Shown: positions 1 through 8,904 of the stretch, piece by piece
Position numbering within the stretch: position 1 is the stretch's first letter
Layout: each line of letters begins with the position of its first letter
NCBI GenBank assembly: GCA_963747595.1
Contig: CAVVFO010000001.1
Location: 905,056 to 969,055 of the forward strand
From: Oleiagrimonas sp963747595
GTDB taxonomy: Bacteria > Pseudomonadota > Gammaproteobacteria > Xanthomonadales > Rhodanobacteraceae
Length of the DNA: 64,000 nt
Direction: 5' to 3'
The notes under the pieces: model-generated
Seen by the model: only the letters and a program-made list of their open reading frames with translations
Databases searched by the model: none
Told to the model about the DNA's origin: nothing
Translations under genes and position numbers: made by a program

Positions 1-1
1 C

Positions 2-1390
2 GCCGCGCAGGAGGTGCATCATCTCGCGCCCGGACATGCGGTCACCGTGGACACCGGCCTGATGGCGTTTCCCAGGCCTTTCGCGCAGCTCAAGCCGGGG
101 CGCTACGATGTGCAGGCGGTGCTGGACGTCAACCACGACTACAACTACAGCGGCCGCGGTGCGGGGGACATGGTCAGCCCGGTGACCACCATCACGCTCG
201 ACGGGCAGGGCAGCGCGATACCTACGCTGAAGCTCACGCGAACCTTGCCCGACACGCCCATCTGGAGCGTGCCGTCGCGGGTCAACGATGCCGCGGCCAT
301 GCGCAAGTCCTACGCGCTGGCGCGCAAGCACAGCGACAACGTGGACTTTGTCAGCGCCGACCTGACCGCCTTCTGGGGACGGTCGATCCACATGCATGCG
401 CTGGTGGTCAAACCGCCCGGATACGCCACGCATCCCAAGCGTCATTATCCCACGGTGTACTGGACCCACGGCTTCGGCGGCACCCTGCATTACATGACCT
501 ACACCGCAGCCAAAGTGTACGGTCTGATGAAAAGCGGCAAGATGCCGCCGATGATCTGGGTGCTGCTGGATGAGTCCAGCCCCACGGGTACGGTGGAGTT
601 CGCCGATTCGGTCAACAATGGCCCTTGGGGCACGGCGCTGACGCAGGAGCTGATTCCGCACCTGGAATCCACTTATCGCATGGACGCCGATGTCGAGGGC
701 CGTTTTCTCAACGGACATTCGTCCGGCGGCTGGGCCACGCTGTGGCTGCAGACGCGCTATCCGAAAATCTTCGGGGGTACCTGGTCGACCTCGCCTGATC
801 CCAGCGACTTCCACGATTTCACCGGTCCGAATCTCTACGCGGCGCATGGCAACGTCTACCACAAGGCCGATGGCAAGCCGTGGCCGCTGGTGCGCATGCA
901 CGGCAAGGTGATTGCGACCTATGAGCAATTCGCCAGGCTGGAGCGCGTGCTGGGTCCATACGGCGGCCAGATGGCATCGTTCGAATGGGTGTTCTCGCCG
1001 CGCGGCAAGGACGGCCGTCCGCAGAAGATGTTCAACCGCGATACCGGCGCGGTGAATCCCCGAGTGGTCAAGTACTGGCGTGACCACTACGACATCGCGC
1101 ATCGGCTGCAGGCACACTGGTCGCAGCTCGAGCCGTATCTGAACGGCAAGATCCATCTGTACGTGGGCACGGCCGACACCTTTTACCTCAACGGCGCGGC
1201 GCACAAGCTCAAAGCCGTGCTGGACGGCCTGCATGCCAGGTCGGACATCCGCTTCCTGCCCGGCAAGACGCATTTCGACCTGTATGCCAAAGGCAAGGAC
1301 CGCGACTGGCTGCTGAAGCAGATTGCCTGGCAGATGTATCACGTGGCGCGGCCCAGGGCGAAGCTGCCGAAGATGGCGTCCTCGCTGTAA
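2..1390 (+). CDS. Putative esterase, alpha/beta hydrolase (5' end outside window)
   Basis: The reading frame is open to the left edge, so the gene starts upstream; the first start codon in the window (GTG at 14) is probably an internal Val. The C-terminal half is an esterase-D/feruloyl-esterase-like alpha/beta hydrolase. It has a nucleophile elbow NGHSSGG near bases 711-731, an upstream WTHGFGG stretch that fits an oxyanion-hole loop, and a late GKTHFDLY that can supply the catalytic His. The N-terminal part (roughly the first 110 visible residues) looks like a beta-rich accessory region. The substrate cannot be read from sequence. The next gene (M1 peptidase) is on the same strand after about 185 bp. 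Confidence in the fold is high, in the substrate low. Confidence 0.8.
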   Translation, partial: AAQEVHHLAPGHAVTVDTGLMAFPRPFAQLKPGRYDVQAVLDVNHDYNYSGRGAGDMVSPVTTITLDGQGSAIPTLKLTRTLPDTPIWSVPSRVNDAAAMRKSYALARKHSDNVDFVSADLTAFWGRSIHMHALVVKPPGYATHPKRHYPTVYWTHGFGGTLHYMTYTAAKVYGLMKSGKMPPMIWVLLDESSPTGTVEFADSVNNGPWGTALTQELIPHLESTYRMDADVEGRFLNGHSSGGWATLWLQTRYPKIFGGTWSTSPDPSDFHDFTGPNLYAAHGNVYHKADGKPWPLVRMHGKVIATYEQFARLERVLGPYGGQMASFEWVFSPRGKDGRPQKMFNRDTGAVNPRVVKYWRDHYDIAHRLQAHWSQLEPYLNGKIHLYVGTADTFYLNGAAHKLKAVLDGLHARSDIRFLPGKTHFDLYAKGKDRDWLLKQIAWQMYHVARPRAKLPKMASSL

Positions 1391-1446
1391 GTGGCGTTGC
1401 AGGCTGGTTCAATCCGGCAAAGAGATTTCCTCTGGTCGGGACCGCA

Positions 1447-1500
1447 GTGACGGATCCACCTGGTTGCCGCGAGGCAGGCGTTGTTTCCGCAAGCAGGCGG
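1447..1500. repeat. Degenerate intergenic palindromic repeat, copy 1
   Basis: The gap between the esterase and the M1 peptidase shares TGACGGATCC (1448-1457) and the 14-mer CCGCAAGCAGGCGG (1487-1500) with the better preserved element at 18378-18487. The terminal CGTAGGGCGG arms are not recognisable here. This looks like an eroded member of a REP-like dispersed family, an inference from shared words only. Confidence 0.35.
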
Positions 1501-1575
1501 CCCGGTTCCCCCGGCTCGAGCCGGATCCTCGAGCCGCCCTGCGGGTATTCCGATTTACCTCATTTCGAGAGATGC

Positions 1576-3552
1576 ATGAAAACGTTACTGCTTCCACTCC
1601 TCGCTGCTGCAGCACTTTTGCCCCCTGTCGCGGCGCATGCCGACGGCGCATCGACCTATCAGCCGCGCAAGACCTTCGCCCCGTTCCAGTTCCGTCATGC
1701 GGTGAATCGCTACCGGTCCGCGGATGGCTCGCCGGGCCCGGACTACTGGCAGAACCGCGCCGACTACACCATCAAGGCCAAGCTGGACCCGAAGACGAAA
1801 ACGCTGAGCGCCAGCGAGACCATCACCTACACCAATCACAGCCCGCACACGCTGCACCAGCTGTGGCTGCAGATGGACCAGAATCGCTATCGTCAGGACG
1901 CGCGCTCCAATTTCAGCGGCGGCAAGATGCCGGCGGCAAAGCATCACACGCGCGGCTATCAGCTGACCGCGGTGAAGATCCAGTCGGGCGGACACAGCTA
2001 CAAGGCGCATTACGTGATCTCCGATACGCGCATGCGCGTGGACCTGAAGCAGCCTCTGCCAGCCCACAAGGGAACCTTGAAGCTGCAGATCAGCTACCAC
2101 TACACCGTTCCCGGCCCGAAAACGGGCGGCCGTACCGATTGGGTGCCCAGCCGGAACGGCGACATCTTCGATATTGCGCAATGGTATCCACGCATGTGCG
2201 TCTATGACGATTTGCGTGGCTGGGACACGGCGCCCTTCCTGAACAACGAGTTCTATACCGAGTATGGCAATTTCGACTATTCGGTCACCGTGCCCTGGAA
2301 CATGCTGGTGGCCGGCTCGGGGCAGCTGCAGAATCCCCGGCAGGTTCTCACGGCCACGGAACGTCAGCGTCTGGACAAGGCAAGGCACAGCGACAAGACG
2401 GTGATGATCCGCAGCGCCAGCGAAATTGGCGACGCCTCCACGCGACCGGTGCAGCACGGTGACCTGACGTGGCATTTCCGCATGCAGCATGCGCGCGATG
2501 TCTCGTTTGTCGCCTCCACGAGCTACATCTGGGATGCGGCCCGGGTGGATCTGCCGCACGGCAGGCATGCCCTGGCGATGTCGCTGTATCCGGTGGAAAG
2601 CGCCGGCAAAAAGGCCTGGGGCCGTTCCACGCAGTATCTGAAACATGCCATGCAGATTTTCTCCAGGCAGTGGTACCCGTATCCGTATCCGGTGGCCGTG
2701 GCGGCCGGTGGCGGCGTCGGTGGCATGGAATATCCCGGCATCGTCTTCGACAGTTCCAGAGACGGCGGCAAGAGCCTGTTCGCGCTGACCGCGCACGAGA
2801 TCGGTCATACCTGGTTTCCGATGATTGTCGGCTCCGACGAGCGCCGCAACGCGTGGATGGATGAAGGCTTCAACACCTTCATCGACGTGTACGCTTCGCA
2901 GCAGTTCAATCATGGCGAATACGCACCCAAGCGCGATGGCGAGTTCGCGCCGGAAGGGGGCAATCCGGTCAAGGACATTCTCGAGGTGCTGGATGATCCG
3001 CACGCACCGCCGATCATGACGCGCGCTGATGTGATTCCGGAGAAGTACCGGCACCCGGTGACCTATTTCAAGACCGCGCTGGGCCTGAAGCTGTTGCGCG
3101 AGCAGATCCTCGGGCCGCAGCGCTTTGACCCGGCATTCCGTCAGTACATTGCCGAATGGGCCTACAGGCATCCCTCGCCGTCGGACTTCTTCCGCGCCAT
3201 GGACAGCGCCGGCGGCGAGGATCTGTCCTGGTTCTGGCGCGAATGGTTTCGCCACAACTGGAAGCTGGACATGGCCGTCACCAAGGTGGAGCCCGTCAAG
3301 GGCGATTACGCGCACGGCGCCATGGTCACCGTGGCCAATCTGGATCGCATGATCATGCCGGCCACGTTGCAGGTGACGTATGCCGATGGCAGCACTTCGC
3401 GCGTGCGTGTGCCGGTCGCCACATGGATGCAGCACCATCATTTCGCGGTAAACGTGCCGGGGAACAAGGCGGTGGTGTCAGCCAGTATCGATCCGGATCA
3501 CGTCATCCCGGATGACCATCGCGGCAACAATGTCTACAAGGTTGCGCACTGA
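1576..3552 (+). CDS. Secreted M1-family zinc aminopeptidase
   Basis: 658 residues from ATG 1576, which opens a clear signal peptide (MKTLLLPLLAAAALLPPVAAHA); the frame extends further upstream but without a plausible leader. The gluzincin core is complete: exopeptidase motif GGMEYPG (bases 2719-2739), zinc motif H407-E408-IG-H411 (bases 2794-2808) and third zinc ligand E430 in WMDEGF, exactly 19 residues after H411. The M1 catalytic fold is preceded by a beta-sheet N-terminal domain and followed by about 210 residues with helical and Ig-like character. It is probably a periplasmic or exported peptidase removing N-terminal residues from peptides. It forms a group of secreted hydrolases with the esterase upstream. 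Confidence 0.9.
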   Translation: MKTLLLPLLAAAALLPPVAAHADGASTYQPRKTFAPFQFRHAVNRYRSADGSPGPDYWQNRADYTIKAKLDPKTKTLSASETITYTNHSPHTLHQLWLQMDQNRYRQDARSNFSGGKMPAAKHHTRGYQLTAVKIQSGGHSYKAHYVISDTRMRVDLKQPLPAHKGTLKLQISYHYTVPGPKTGGRTDWVPSRNGDIFDIAQWYPRMCVYDDLRGWDTAPFLNNEFYTEYGNFDYSVTVPWNMLVAGSGQLQNPRQVLTATERQRLDKARHSDKTVMIRSASEIGDASTRPVQHGDLTWHFRMQHARDVSFVASTSYIWDAARVDLPHGRHALAMSLYPVESAGKKAWGRSTQYLKHAMQIFSRQWYPYPYPVAVAAGGGVGGMEYPGIVFDSSRDGGKSLFALTAHEIGHTWFPMIVGSDERRNAWMDEGFNTFIDVYASQQFNHGEYAPKRDGEFAPEGGNPVKDILEVLDDPHAPPIMTRADVIPEKYRHPVTYFKTALGLKLLREQILGPQRFDPAFRQYIAEWAYRHPSPSDFFRAMDSAGGEDLSWFWREWFRHNWKLDMAVTKVEPVKGDYAHGAMVTVANLDRMIMPATLQVTYADGSTSRVRVPVATWMQHHHFAVNVPGNKAVVSASIDPDHVIPDDHRGNNVYKVAH

Positions 3553-3599
3553 GCGCGACTTTGTCGCACCCAGGCAAAGCGGGCACCTGCTTTGCGAAG

Positions 3600-3708
3600 A
3601 TGCAGGGTCGTCACCGGCACGCAGGGGGATCCGTCGCGTGCCTCCTGACCGAAGTCCCGGGGATTTGCTTCGGTCGGAAATCCCTTGCGGGGTTGATTCG
3701 CCCTACGA
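3600..3708. repeat. Intergenic palindromic repeat, copy 3, overlapping a stop codon
   Basis: Contains GGATCCGTC and, at 3693-3708, TTGATTCGCCCTACGA, which matches the right end of the element at 18378-18487. Read on the minus strand, the CGTAGGG word supplies the TAG stop codon (3703-3705) of the GH13 gene. Membership in the family is inferred from shared words; the left arm is not obvious. Confidence 0.4.
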
Positions 3709-5343
3709 CATGTCCAGCAGGGCGTGGGCGTAGGGCGGCAGCGTCAGCGTGCCGTCTTCGACGCGCGCCGTGTCGCACAGCTCGTCCAGCAGACGCGCGG
3801 ATGCATCGATACGCATGGTCTGCTCGCGCAGCGAGAGGTTGAACGCGCAGAGCACACGGCTGTCGCCGGACGTGCCACGCTCGTAGGCCAGGAGTGGGGC
3901 TTCGACGTCGCACATCTGCAGCGCCGGATCGTGCAACGCGTCGCAATCGCGCCGCCAGTGGATCAAGGCGCGGTAGCGATTGAGCAGTGATTGCGGATCG
4001 GTTTCCTGACGGTCCACCGCGAGTTTGCGGTGCTCATCGGGCACCGGAAGCCAGGGCTTGCGGGCCGTGGTGAATCCGCCATGCGGGGCCTTGCCCTGCC
4101 AGGGCATCGGCGTGCGACAGCCGTCGCGGCCCAGAATGTTGGGATAGTTGGCGATGCCGTACGGATCGTGCATCTGGTCCAGGTGCAGGCGTGCGGTCGT
4201 CAGTCCCAGCTCGGTCCCCTGATACAGAATGCAGCTCCCCGGCAGGGTGAGCATCAGCGCGGCCAGGGTGTGTTCGCGCCGTTGCTGCAGCGCCCGGGAC
4301 ACGCGCGCGCCCTCGGGATAGCCGCGGCTGGCCAGGCGCGGGAAGTCGTGGGTGCCGAAGCACCAGGTATTGCGGGCGTCGCCGACTTCATTGACCGAGC
4401 GTTCGATGGTTTTTCGCATCAGGTCGATGTCGAACGGCGCGTCGTTGATCATGGCTGCGTTGTAGACCAGATGCAGCCGCTTCTCGCCCTGCGTGTAATC
4501 GGCGGTGGCCTTGATGGCATCCTCGGGAAAGGCCACCTCGCCCAGGGCGACCGTTCCCGGGTACTCGTCCATGAGATCGCGGATGTCGCTGATCAGCTCG
4601 AGGTTGTCGCCGACATCGATGTTGCCTTCGTCGATGTAGTCGAAAAACGGATCATGCGGCAACGCACCGACCGGCACGGGCGTGTCCTCGGGCCGTTCGG
4701 GATTGTCTTTCAGTTCGCGGTCGTGGGCGTAGAAATTGACCACGTCCAGGCGGAAACCGTCGACGCCCAGGTCCAGCCAGAAGCGCCCCTCCTCCATCAA
4801 TGCCTTGCGTGCCTCGGCGTTGTACCAGTTGATGTCCGGCTGCTGGTACAGGAAGTTGTGCAGGTAGTACTGGCCGCGCGTGGGGTCATATGTCCACGCC
4901 GGGCCACCGAACGTGGCACGCCAGTTGTTGGGCGGGCCGCCATCGGTGGCGGGGTCGGCCCAGACATACCAGTCCGCCTTGGGGTTGTCGCGGCTGCAGC
5001 GGCTCTCGGCAAACCACGGATGTTCGCTGGACGTGTGATTCCAGACCTGATCCACCAGTACGCGCAGGCCCAGTTCGTGTGCATCCTCCAGCAGGGTGAC
5101 AATGTCGCTGACGTCGCCGAACAGGGGGTCGACCTCGCGGTAATTGGCCACGTCGTAACCATAGTCATGCATGGGCGAACGCACGAACGGGCAGATCCAT
5201 ACCGCATCGGCACCCAGTTCCCGCACGTAATGCAGGCGGCGCCGGATACCGGGAAGGTCGCCGATGCCGTTGCCGCTGGAATCCTGGAAACTGCGCGGAT
5301 AGATCTGGTAGATCACCGCGTTTTGCCACCATGCCTTGCTCAT
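3703..5343 (-). CDS. GH13 alpha-glucosidase / oligo-glucosidase
   Basis: 546 residues, cytoplasmic (no signal peptide). N-terminal WWQNAVIYQIYPRSFQDSSG is typical of the oligo-1,6-glucosidase/alpha-glucosidase branch of glycoside hydrolase family 13. Catalytic triad by motif: nucleophile D200 in DGFRLD, acid/base E269 in LGEVAF, transition-state Asp D333. Region I reads DQVWNH. Region IV is THD (331-333) rather than the usual NHD, a mild departure. It probably hydrolyses alpha-linked oligosaccharides or transfers glucose. It stands alone; the next gene is divergent, and its TAG stop falls inside a dispersed palindromic repeat. Confidence 0.9.
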   Translation of the reverse strand: MSKAWWQNAVIYQIYPRSFQDSSGNGIGDLPGIRRRLHYVRELGADAVWICPFVRSPMHDYGYDVANYREVDPLFGDVSDIVTLLEDAHELGLRVLVDQVWNHTSSEHPWFAESRCSRDNPKADWYVWADPATDGGPPNNWRATFGGPAWTYDPTRGQYYLHNFLYQQPDINWYNAEARKALMEEGRFWLDLGVDGFRLDVVNFYAHDRELKDNPERPEDTPVPVGALPHDPFFDYIDEGNIDVGDNLELISDIRDLMDEYPGTVALGEVAFPEDAIKATADYTQGEKRLHLVYNAAMINDAPFDIDLMRKTIERSVNEVGDARNTWCFGTHDFPRLASRGYPEGARVSRALQQRREHTLAALMLTLPGSCILYQGTELGLTTARLHLDQMHDPYGIANYPNILGRDGCRTPMPWQGKAPHGGFTTARKPWLPVPDEHRKLAVDRQETDPQSLLNRYRALIHWRRDCDALHDPALQMCDVEAPLLAYERGTSGDSRVLCAFNLSLREQTMRIDASARLLDELCDTARVEDGTLTLPPYAHALLDMS

Positions 5344-5612
5344 GCGCGCCTTCGTCTGTCTCGGAAAAAAGCACCATTATGCCGGCTCGCATGCAAAAAC
5401 GATGCGAAGGCGGCACGGTAACCGGTGAGTGTGGGGCCGGGCGGACTGTCACGTCCAGTGGGGCGGCGGGCGATTCCTCCGGAGTCGTGCAGCAGGTCAC
5501 GTTCCCGCGGCGCCCGCGTACCGCCGTATCCTGTCGCGCCAGCGGCTGAGGCGGGATGGTCGGTGCGAGGCGCTACACTGGTGACTTGTCGGGGATATCA
5601 GGGAGAGTGAAC

Positions 5613-7268
5613 ATGCGGCCATGTTTTTCGCTGCGTCAGCGTCTGTGGATGAGCGTCCTGGTTGCGGGTCTGGTGGCGGGGACGGCGCTCGCTGCCCCGC
5701 CTGCGCCGCCGCAGGAGTCATCACAGCCTGCGCAGATGCAGGATTTCACGGCGTACGTCAATCATGTGCGCAAGACGTTCGATGTTCCGGGCATTGCCGT
5801 GGGCATCGTCAAGAATGGTCATGTGGTGCTGTCGCGCGGATACGGCGTGCGCAAGCTTGGTGATTCCACGCCGGTGGATGCGCACACCTTGTTTGCCATT
5901 GCCTCCAATACCAAGGCATTCACCGCGGCGGCACTGAACATGCTGGCCGATCAGGACAAGCTGGAGATGAACGAGCGTGTCATCGACGTGCTGCCCTGGT
6001 TCCGCATGTCCGATCCGAATGTCACCCACGAGATGCGCATTCGGGATCTGCTGGCGCATCACAGTGGCTTGAGCCTTGGTGCGGGCGATCTGCTGTACTG
6101 GCCGGCCACCAGCTACACCACGCGCCAGGTGGTGCAGCATCTGGCGAAGGTGCCGTTGAAGAACGGCTTCCGCAGCCATTACGCGTACGACAATATCCTG
6201 TTTGCCGTCGCCGAGATGGTGATCGAGAAGGTGTCGGGACAAAGCTATGCCGATTTCCTCCGCGATCACATCTTCAAGCCGGTGGGCATGCGCGAGACGC
6301 GGGTCAATTTTCATCACTTCAAGCCCGGCGACCATGACATCGCCACCGGTTTCGCCAAATACAACTACACCACGCTCAAGCCGATGAAGCCGTTGGCCTG
6401 GTCCAACAATTCGGGCGCGGGGGGCATCTACTCCAGCGTGCACGACATGGCCAAGTGGATGATCGTGCAGATGCGCGGCGGCACGTTGACTAAAGCGCTG
6501 AATGGCGACACCGGGCGCCTGTTCAGCGCCAAGGCACACAGGCACATGTGGTCGATGATCACGCCGATTCCCATCCACACGCCTCAGGTGCCGGCCTTGA
6601 AGGCCACGCAACCGGATTTCTTCGGCTACGGCGAAGGCTGGTTCCTGTCCGATTACCGCGGGCACAAGATGGTCTGGCACACCGGAGGCTGGCCGGGTTT
6701 CGTGTCCCGCGTGACCATGATCCCGGATCTGCACCTGGGCGTGGTGGTATTGACCAACCAGCAGTCCGGCGCGGCGTTCGACGCGGTGACCATGCGGGCG
6801 CTGGATGCCTACATGGGCGCCCGGAGAACCGACTGGATCGCGGCCTACAAGGCATCCGTAGCCACGTCCGATCAGAAGGCCGACGCCAGCTGGAAGAAGC
6901 ACCAGAAGGCGCGCAACAGGAAGTCCCGGCCCTCGTTGCCATTGTCCGGTTATGCCGGCACATACAAGGACCCCTGGTACGGCAAGGTCTTCATCACCAG
7001 GAAAAACGGCCATCTGGTGATGCGCTTCAGCAAGACCAAGCAGCTGGTCGGCGACATGAAACCGTGGCAGAACGACACGTTCATCGTGCGCTGGCGCGAC
7101 CGCTCGCTGAATGCCGATGCATTCGTCACCTTCGCACTGACGCCGGACGGTACCGTGCGCAATGTACGCATGAAGCCGATTTCTCCGCGTACGGACTTCA
7201 GCTTCGATTTTCAGGATCTGCGGCTGACGCCGGTCGATCACGGGGCCGGCGGTGCGAACGATGATTGA
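5613..7268 (+). CDS. Class C beta-lactamase-like serine hydrolase with C-terminal DUF3471-type domain
   Basis: 551 residues. Start chosen at ATG 5613, preceded by GGGAGAG (5601-5607) and opening a signal peptide that ends near TALAAPP. Penicillin-binding-fold motifs: S98-NT-K101 (SxxK with the nucleophile), Y192-D-N194 (YxN) and H356-T-G358 (the KTG equivalent). After residue about 440 a separate beta-rich tail (GYAGTYKDPWYGKVFI) resembles the DUF3471/lipocalin-like domain of many secreted serine hydrolases. It is likely a periplasmic esterase or peptidase rather than a true antibiotic lactamase, an inference from family norms. Confidence 0.88.
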   Translation: MRPCFSLRQRLWMSVLVAGLVAGTALAAPPAPPQESSQPAQMQDFTAYVNHVRKTFDVPGIAVGIVKNGHVVLSRGYGVRKLGDSTPVDAHTLFAIASNTKAFTAAALNMLADQDKLEMNERVIDVLPWFRMSDPNVTHEMRIRDLLAHHSGLSLGAGDLLYWPATSYTTRQVVQHLAKVPLKNGFRSHYAYDNILFAVAEMVIEKVSGQSYADFLRDHIFKPVGMRETRVNFHHFKPGDHDIATGFAKYNYTTLKPMKPLAWSNNSGAGGIYSSVHDMAKWMIVQMRGGTLTKALNGDTGRLFSAKAHRHMWSMITPIPIHTPQVPALKATQPDFFGYGEGWFLSDYRGHKMVWHTGGWPGFVSRVTMIPDLHLGVVVLTNQQSGAAFDAVTMRALDAYMGARRTDWIAAYKASVATSDQKADASWKKHQKARNRKSRPSLPLSGYAGTYKDPWYGKVFITRKNGHLVMRFSKTKQLVGDMKPWQNDTFIVRWRDRSLNADAFVTFALTPDGTVRNVRMKPISPRTDFSFDFQDLRLTPVDHGAGGANDD

Positions 7269-7629
7269 GCATTTTTTGCTTAGTGCGGCGGGAAGCGCTG
7301 AGCACGGTGCGACTGTGGGAGAGGCACTTCCACGTGGGGTGCGCTTTCCGGTGAGGGGCTTCCTCGGCATTCCTTTGTCATCGCGAGGCACGGAGATCGG
7401 CCCGCGATGGATTCCGCATAGTGGCACGGCGTTCACAAAAATAATCCCAATGGTACAATCATTGCATGGCGTTTCTGCGGTATATGGGGTTCGAGGCGAG
7501 CAACTGCTGAGATGAATCCTCGTCGCGTGACCCGGCCGCTACAGCGCGGCGGGATGCACGTGGTGTGGCGGTCAGGTCGCGGCAGCACGCTGCGTTGAAC
7601 TCAACCACCGGGTCGTGGGCAAAGTGGCG
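7269..7629 (+). other. 361-bp leader region with a promoter and tiny ORFs
   Basis: No normal-sized gene here. It contains the promoter described separately and two very short ORFs downstream of it: 7466-7510 (14 codons, product MAFLRYMGFEASNC) and 7512-7598 (28 codons, MNPRRVTRPL start). Only one base separates the stop of the first from the ATG of the second. They lie between the promoter and the next CDS, so they could be leader peptides, or simply chance ORFs. Confidence 0.4.
7432..7459 (+). promoter_or_regulatory. Sigma-70-type promoter candidate
   Basis: TTCACA at 7432-7437, a 16-bp spacer, then TACAAT at 7454-7459. It sits in an AT-richer patch of an otherwise GC-rich intergenic region, about 170 bp before the hypothetical gene at 7630. 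The long leader it would produce contains two tiny ORFs. Confidence 0.5.
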
Positions 7630-8859
7630 ATGAGCGTAGTGGATACATTGCAATCGGCGAGCGAGCGAGTGATGGCATGTATCGGTGTCAACGACATCGG
7701 TATCGCGCGCTTGCGTCTGATGATGCGCATGGGCGAGCAGCAGCTGCGCGCAACGTGGCGCATGGGTGAACCCGAAGAAGCTGATTTGCTGGTGTTGGCG
7801 GCCGGCTCGTCGAAAGCCGAGCAGGCCGCGATGCGGGCGCGGGCCCAGGGCGTGCGTTGCCTGATGCTGGGTGGTCGTCGCGGTGAGACAGACGTGTTGC
7901 CGGTGCCGTTCGATAGCGAGGATCTGGTGGCTGCCCTGAATTCGGAAGCGCCCAAATCCTTGAATCTGGACTTGCTGGATGCCGAGTCCCCGGATTTCTT
8001 CCTGCACTCGGAACGGCCCGGGGCACCGGCGGCTCGCGATGAGCGTCGATGGCAGGAACCGATCGACATGGACAAGTTGTTCCAGCGCGATCCGCTGGGC
8101 GATCGTGCGGAGATCGAACTGCCGCCGCGCAAGCCACCCGCGGCTAGTTCGCGTCTCGACGAACTGGTGCCCACCGTGGCGCCACGCAATTCCCCCGTGC
8201 GCCGCAACCCGTTCCTCGAGGATGAACCCGGCACGCAGCCGCAGCCGGCATATGAAACCGCTGCGCCGGCGTCCAAGCGGATGTGGCAGGTACGAGACAC
8301 ACCACACTGCGTCAATACCGGGATTTCCCGTGGGCGGTCCGGCAGCAGCGAAACGCATCCACTGGCAGCCTATCTGGAAAACGACCTGCTGGTGGGGCCG
8401 AGTCGCATCCAGTTGCCGCGGCAAGCCGAATTGATTCTGGACCCCAAGCATCGCGTCTATCACATCGAGGGTGATCTCAAGGCCGCGGAACGGTATGTGC
8501 GAAGCGCGCTGCCGCTTGATGCCTGGCGTCCGGTGACGAACACCCAGCTGCAGCCGGTACGCCAAGCTTGTCCCGGCCGCTCGTATCTGCGCCTTAAATG
8601 GTTGTTCGCATTGCGGCAGGCCGGTGGCTGGTTGCCGCAACATCTGGATCCAGGGGGCACCTACTGGCTGCGGCAGACGCTGGAGCTGGATGAAAAATAT
8701 GATGTCTATCGCCGCATCGGCCGGGTCCTCATGCAATCGCACCGATTGCATGAAGTGGTCAAGGTGGCCAGCGTGACCATGCAGGATGTCTTCGATGCCG
8801 TGGCGGCCTACGATGCCATCGGCATGGTGCAATTCACGCCGCGCGAACGCTTGCGCTGA
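7630..8859 (+). CDS. Hypothetical protein, receiver-like N-terminus with disordered linker
   Basis: 409 residues from ATG 7630; a GTG at 7615 is an alternative. Not recognised as a named family. Residues about 10-95 alternate strands and helices (ADLLVLAAGSS, RCLMLGGR) in a manner reminiscent of a degenerate response-regulator or Rossmann-like fold, without a phospho-acceptor that I can place. Residues about 100-250 are rich in Pro, Arg, Asp and Glu and probably disordered. The last 150 residues form a second compact region ending in helices (YDVYRRIGRVLMQSHRLHEVV). No signal peptide or membrane segment. Cytoplasmic and regulatory is a guess. Confidence 0.7.
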   Translation: MSVVDTLQSASERVMACIGVNDIGIARLRLMMRMGEQQLRATWRMGEPEEADLLVLAAGSSKAEQAAMRARAQGVRCLMLGGRRGETDVLPVPFDSEDLVAALNSEAPKSLNLDLLDAESPDFFLHSERPGAPAARDERRWQEPIDMDKLFQRDPLGDRAEIELPPRKPPAASSRLDELVPTVAPRNSPVRRNPFLEDEPGTQPQPAYETAAPASKRMWQVRDTPHCVNTGISRGRSGSSETHPLAAYLENDLLVGPSRIQLPRQAELILDPKHRVYHIEGDLKAAERYVRSALPLDAWRPVTNTQLQPVRQACPGRSYLRLKWLFALRQAGGWLPQHLDPGGTYWLRQTLELDEKYDVYRRIGRVLMQSHRLHEVVKVASVTMQDVFDAVAAYDAIGMVQFTPRERLR

Positions 8860-8885
8860 AACCGCGCGGACGTTCCGGCGCGGTT
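8860..8885. terminator. Stem-loop between convergent genes
   Basis: AACCGCGC (8860-8867) pairs with GCGCGGTT (8878-8885) around a 10-base loop. It lies immediately after the stop of the plus-strand gene and before the end of the minus-strand mscS-family gene. There is no long T tract, so termination is inferred from position. Confidence 0.45.
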
Positions 8886-8904
8886 GATTGCACCTGCGCG
8901 CTGC

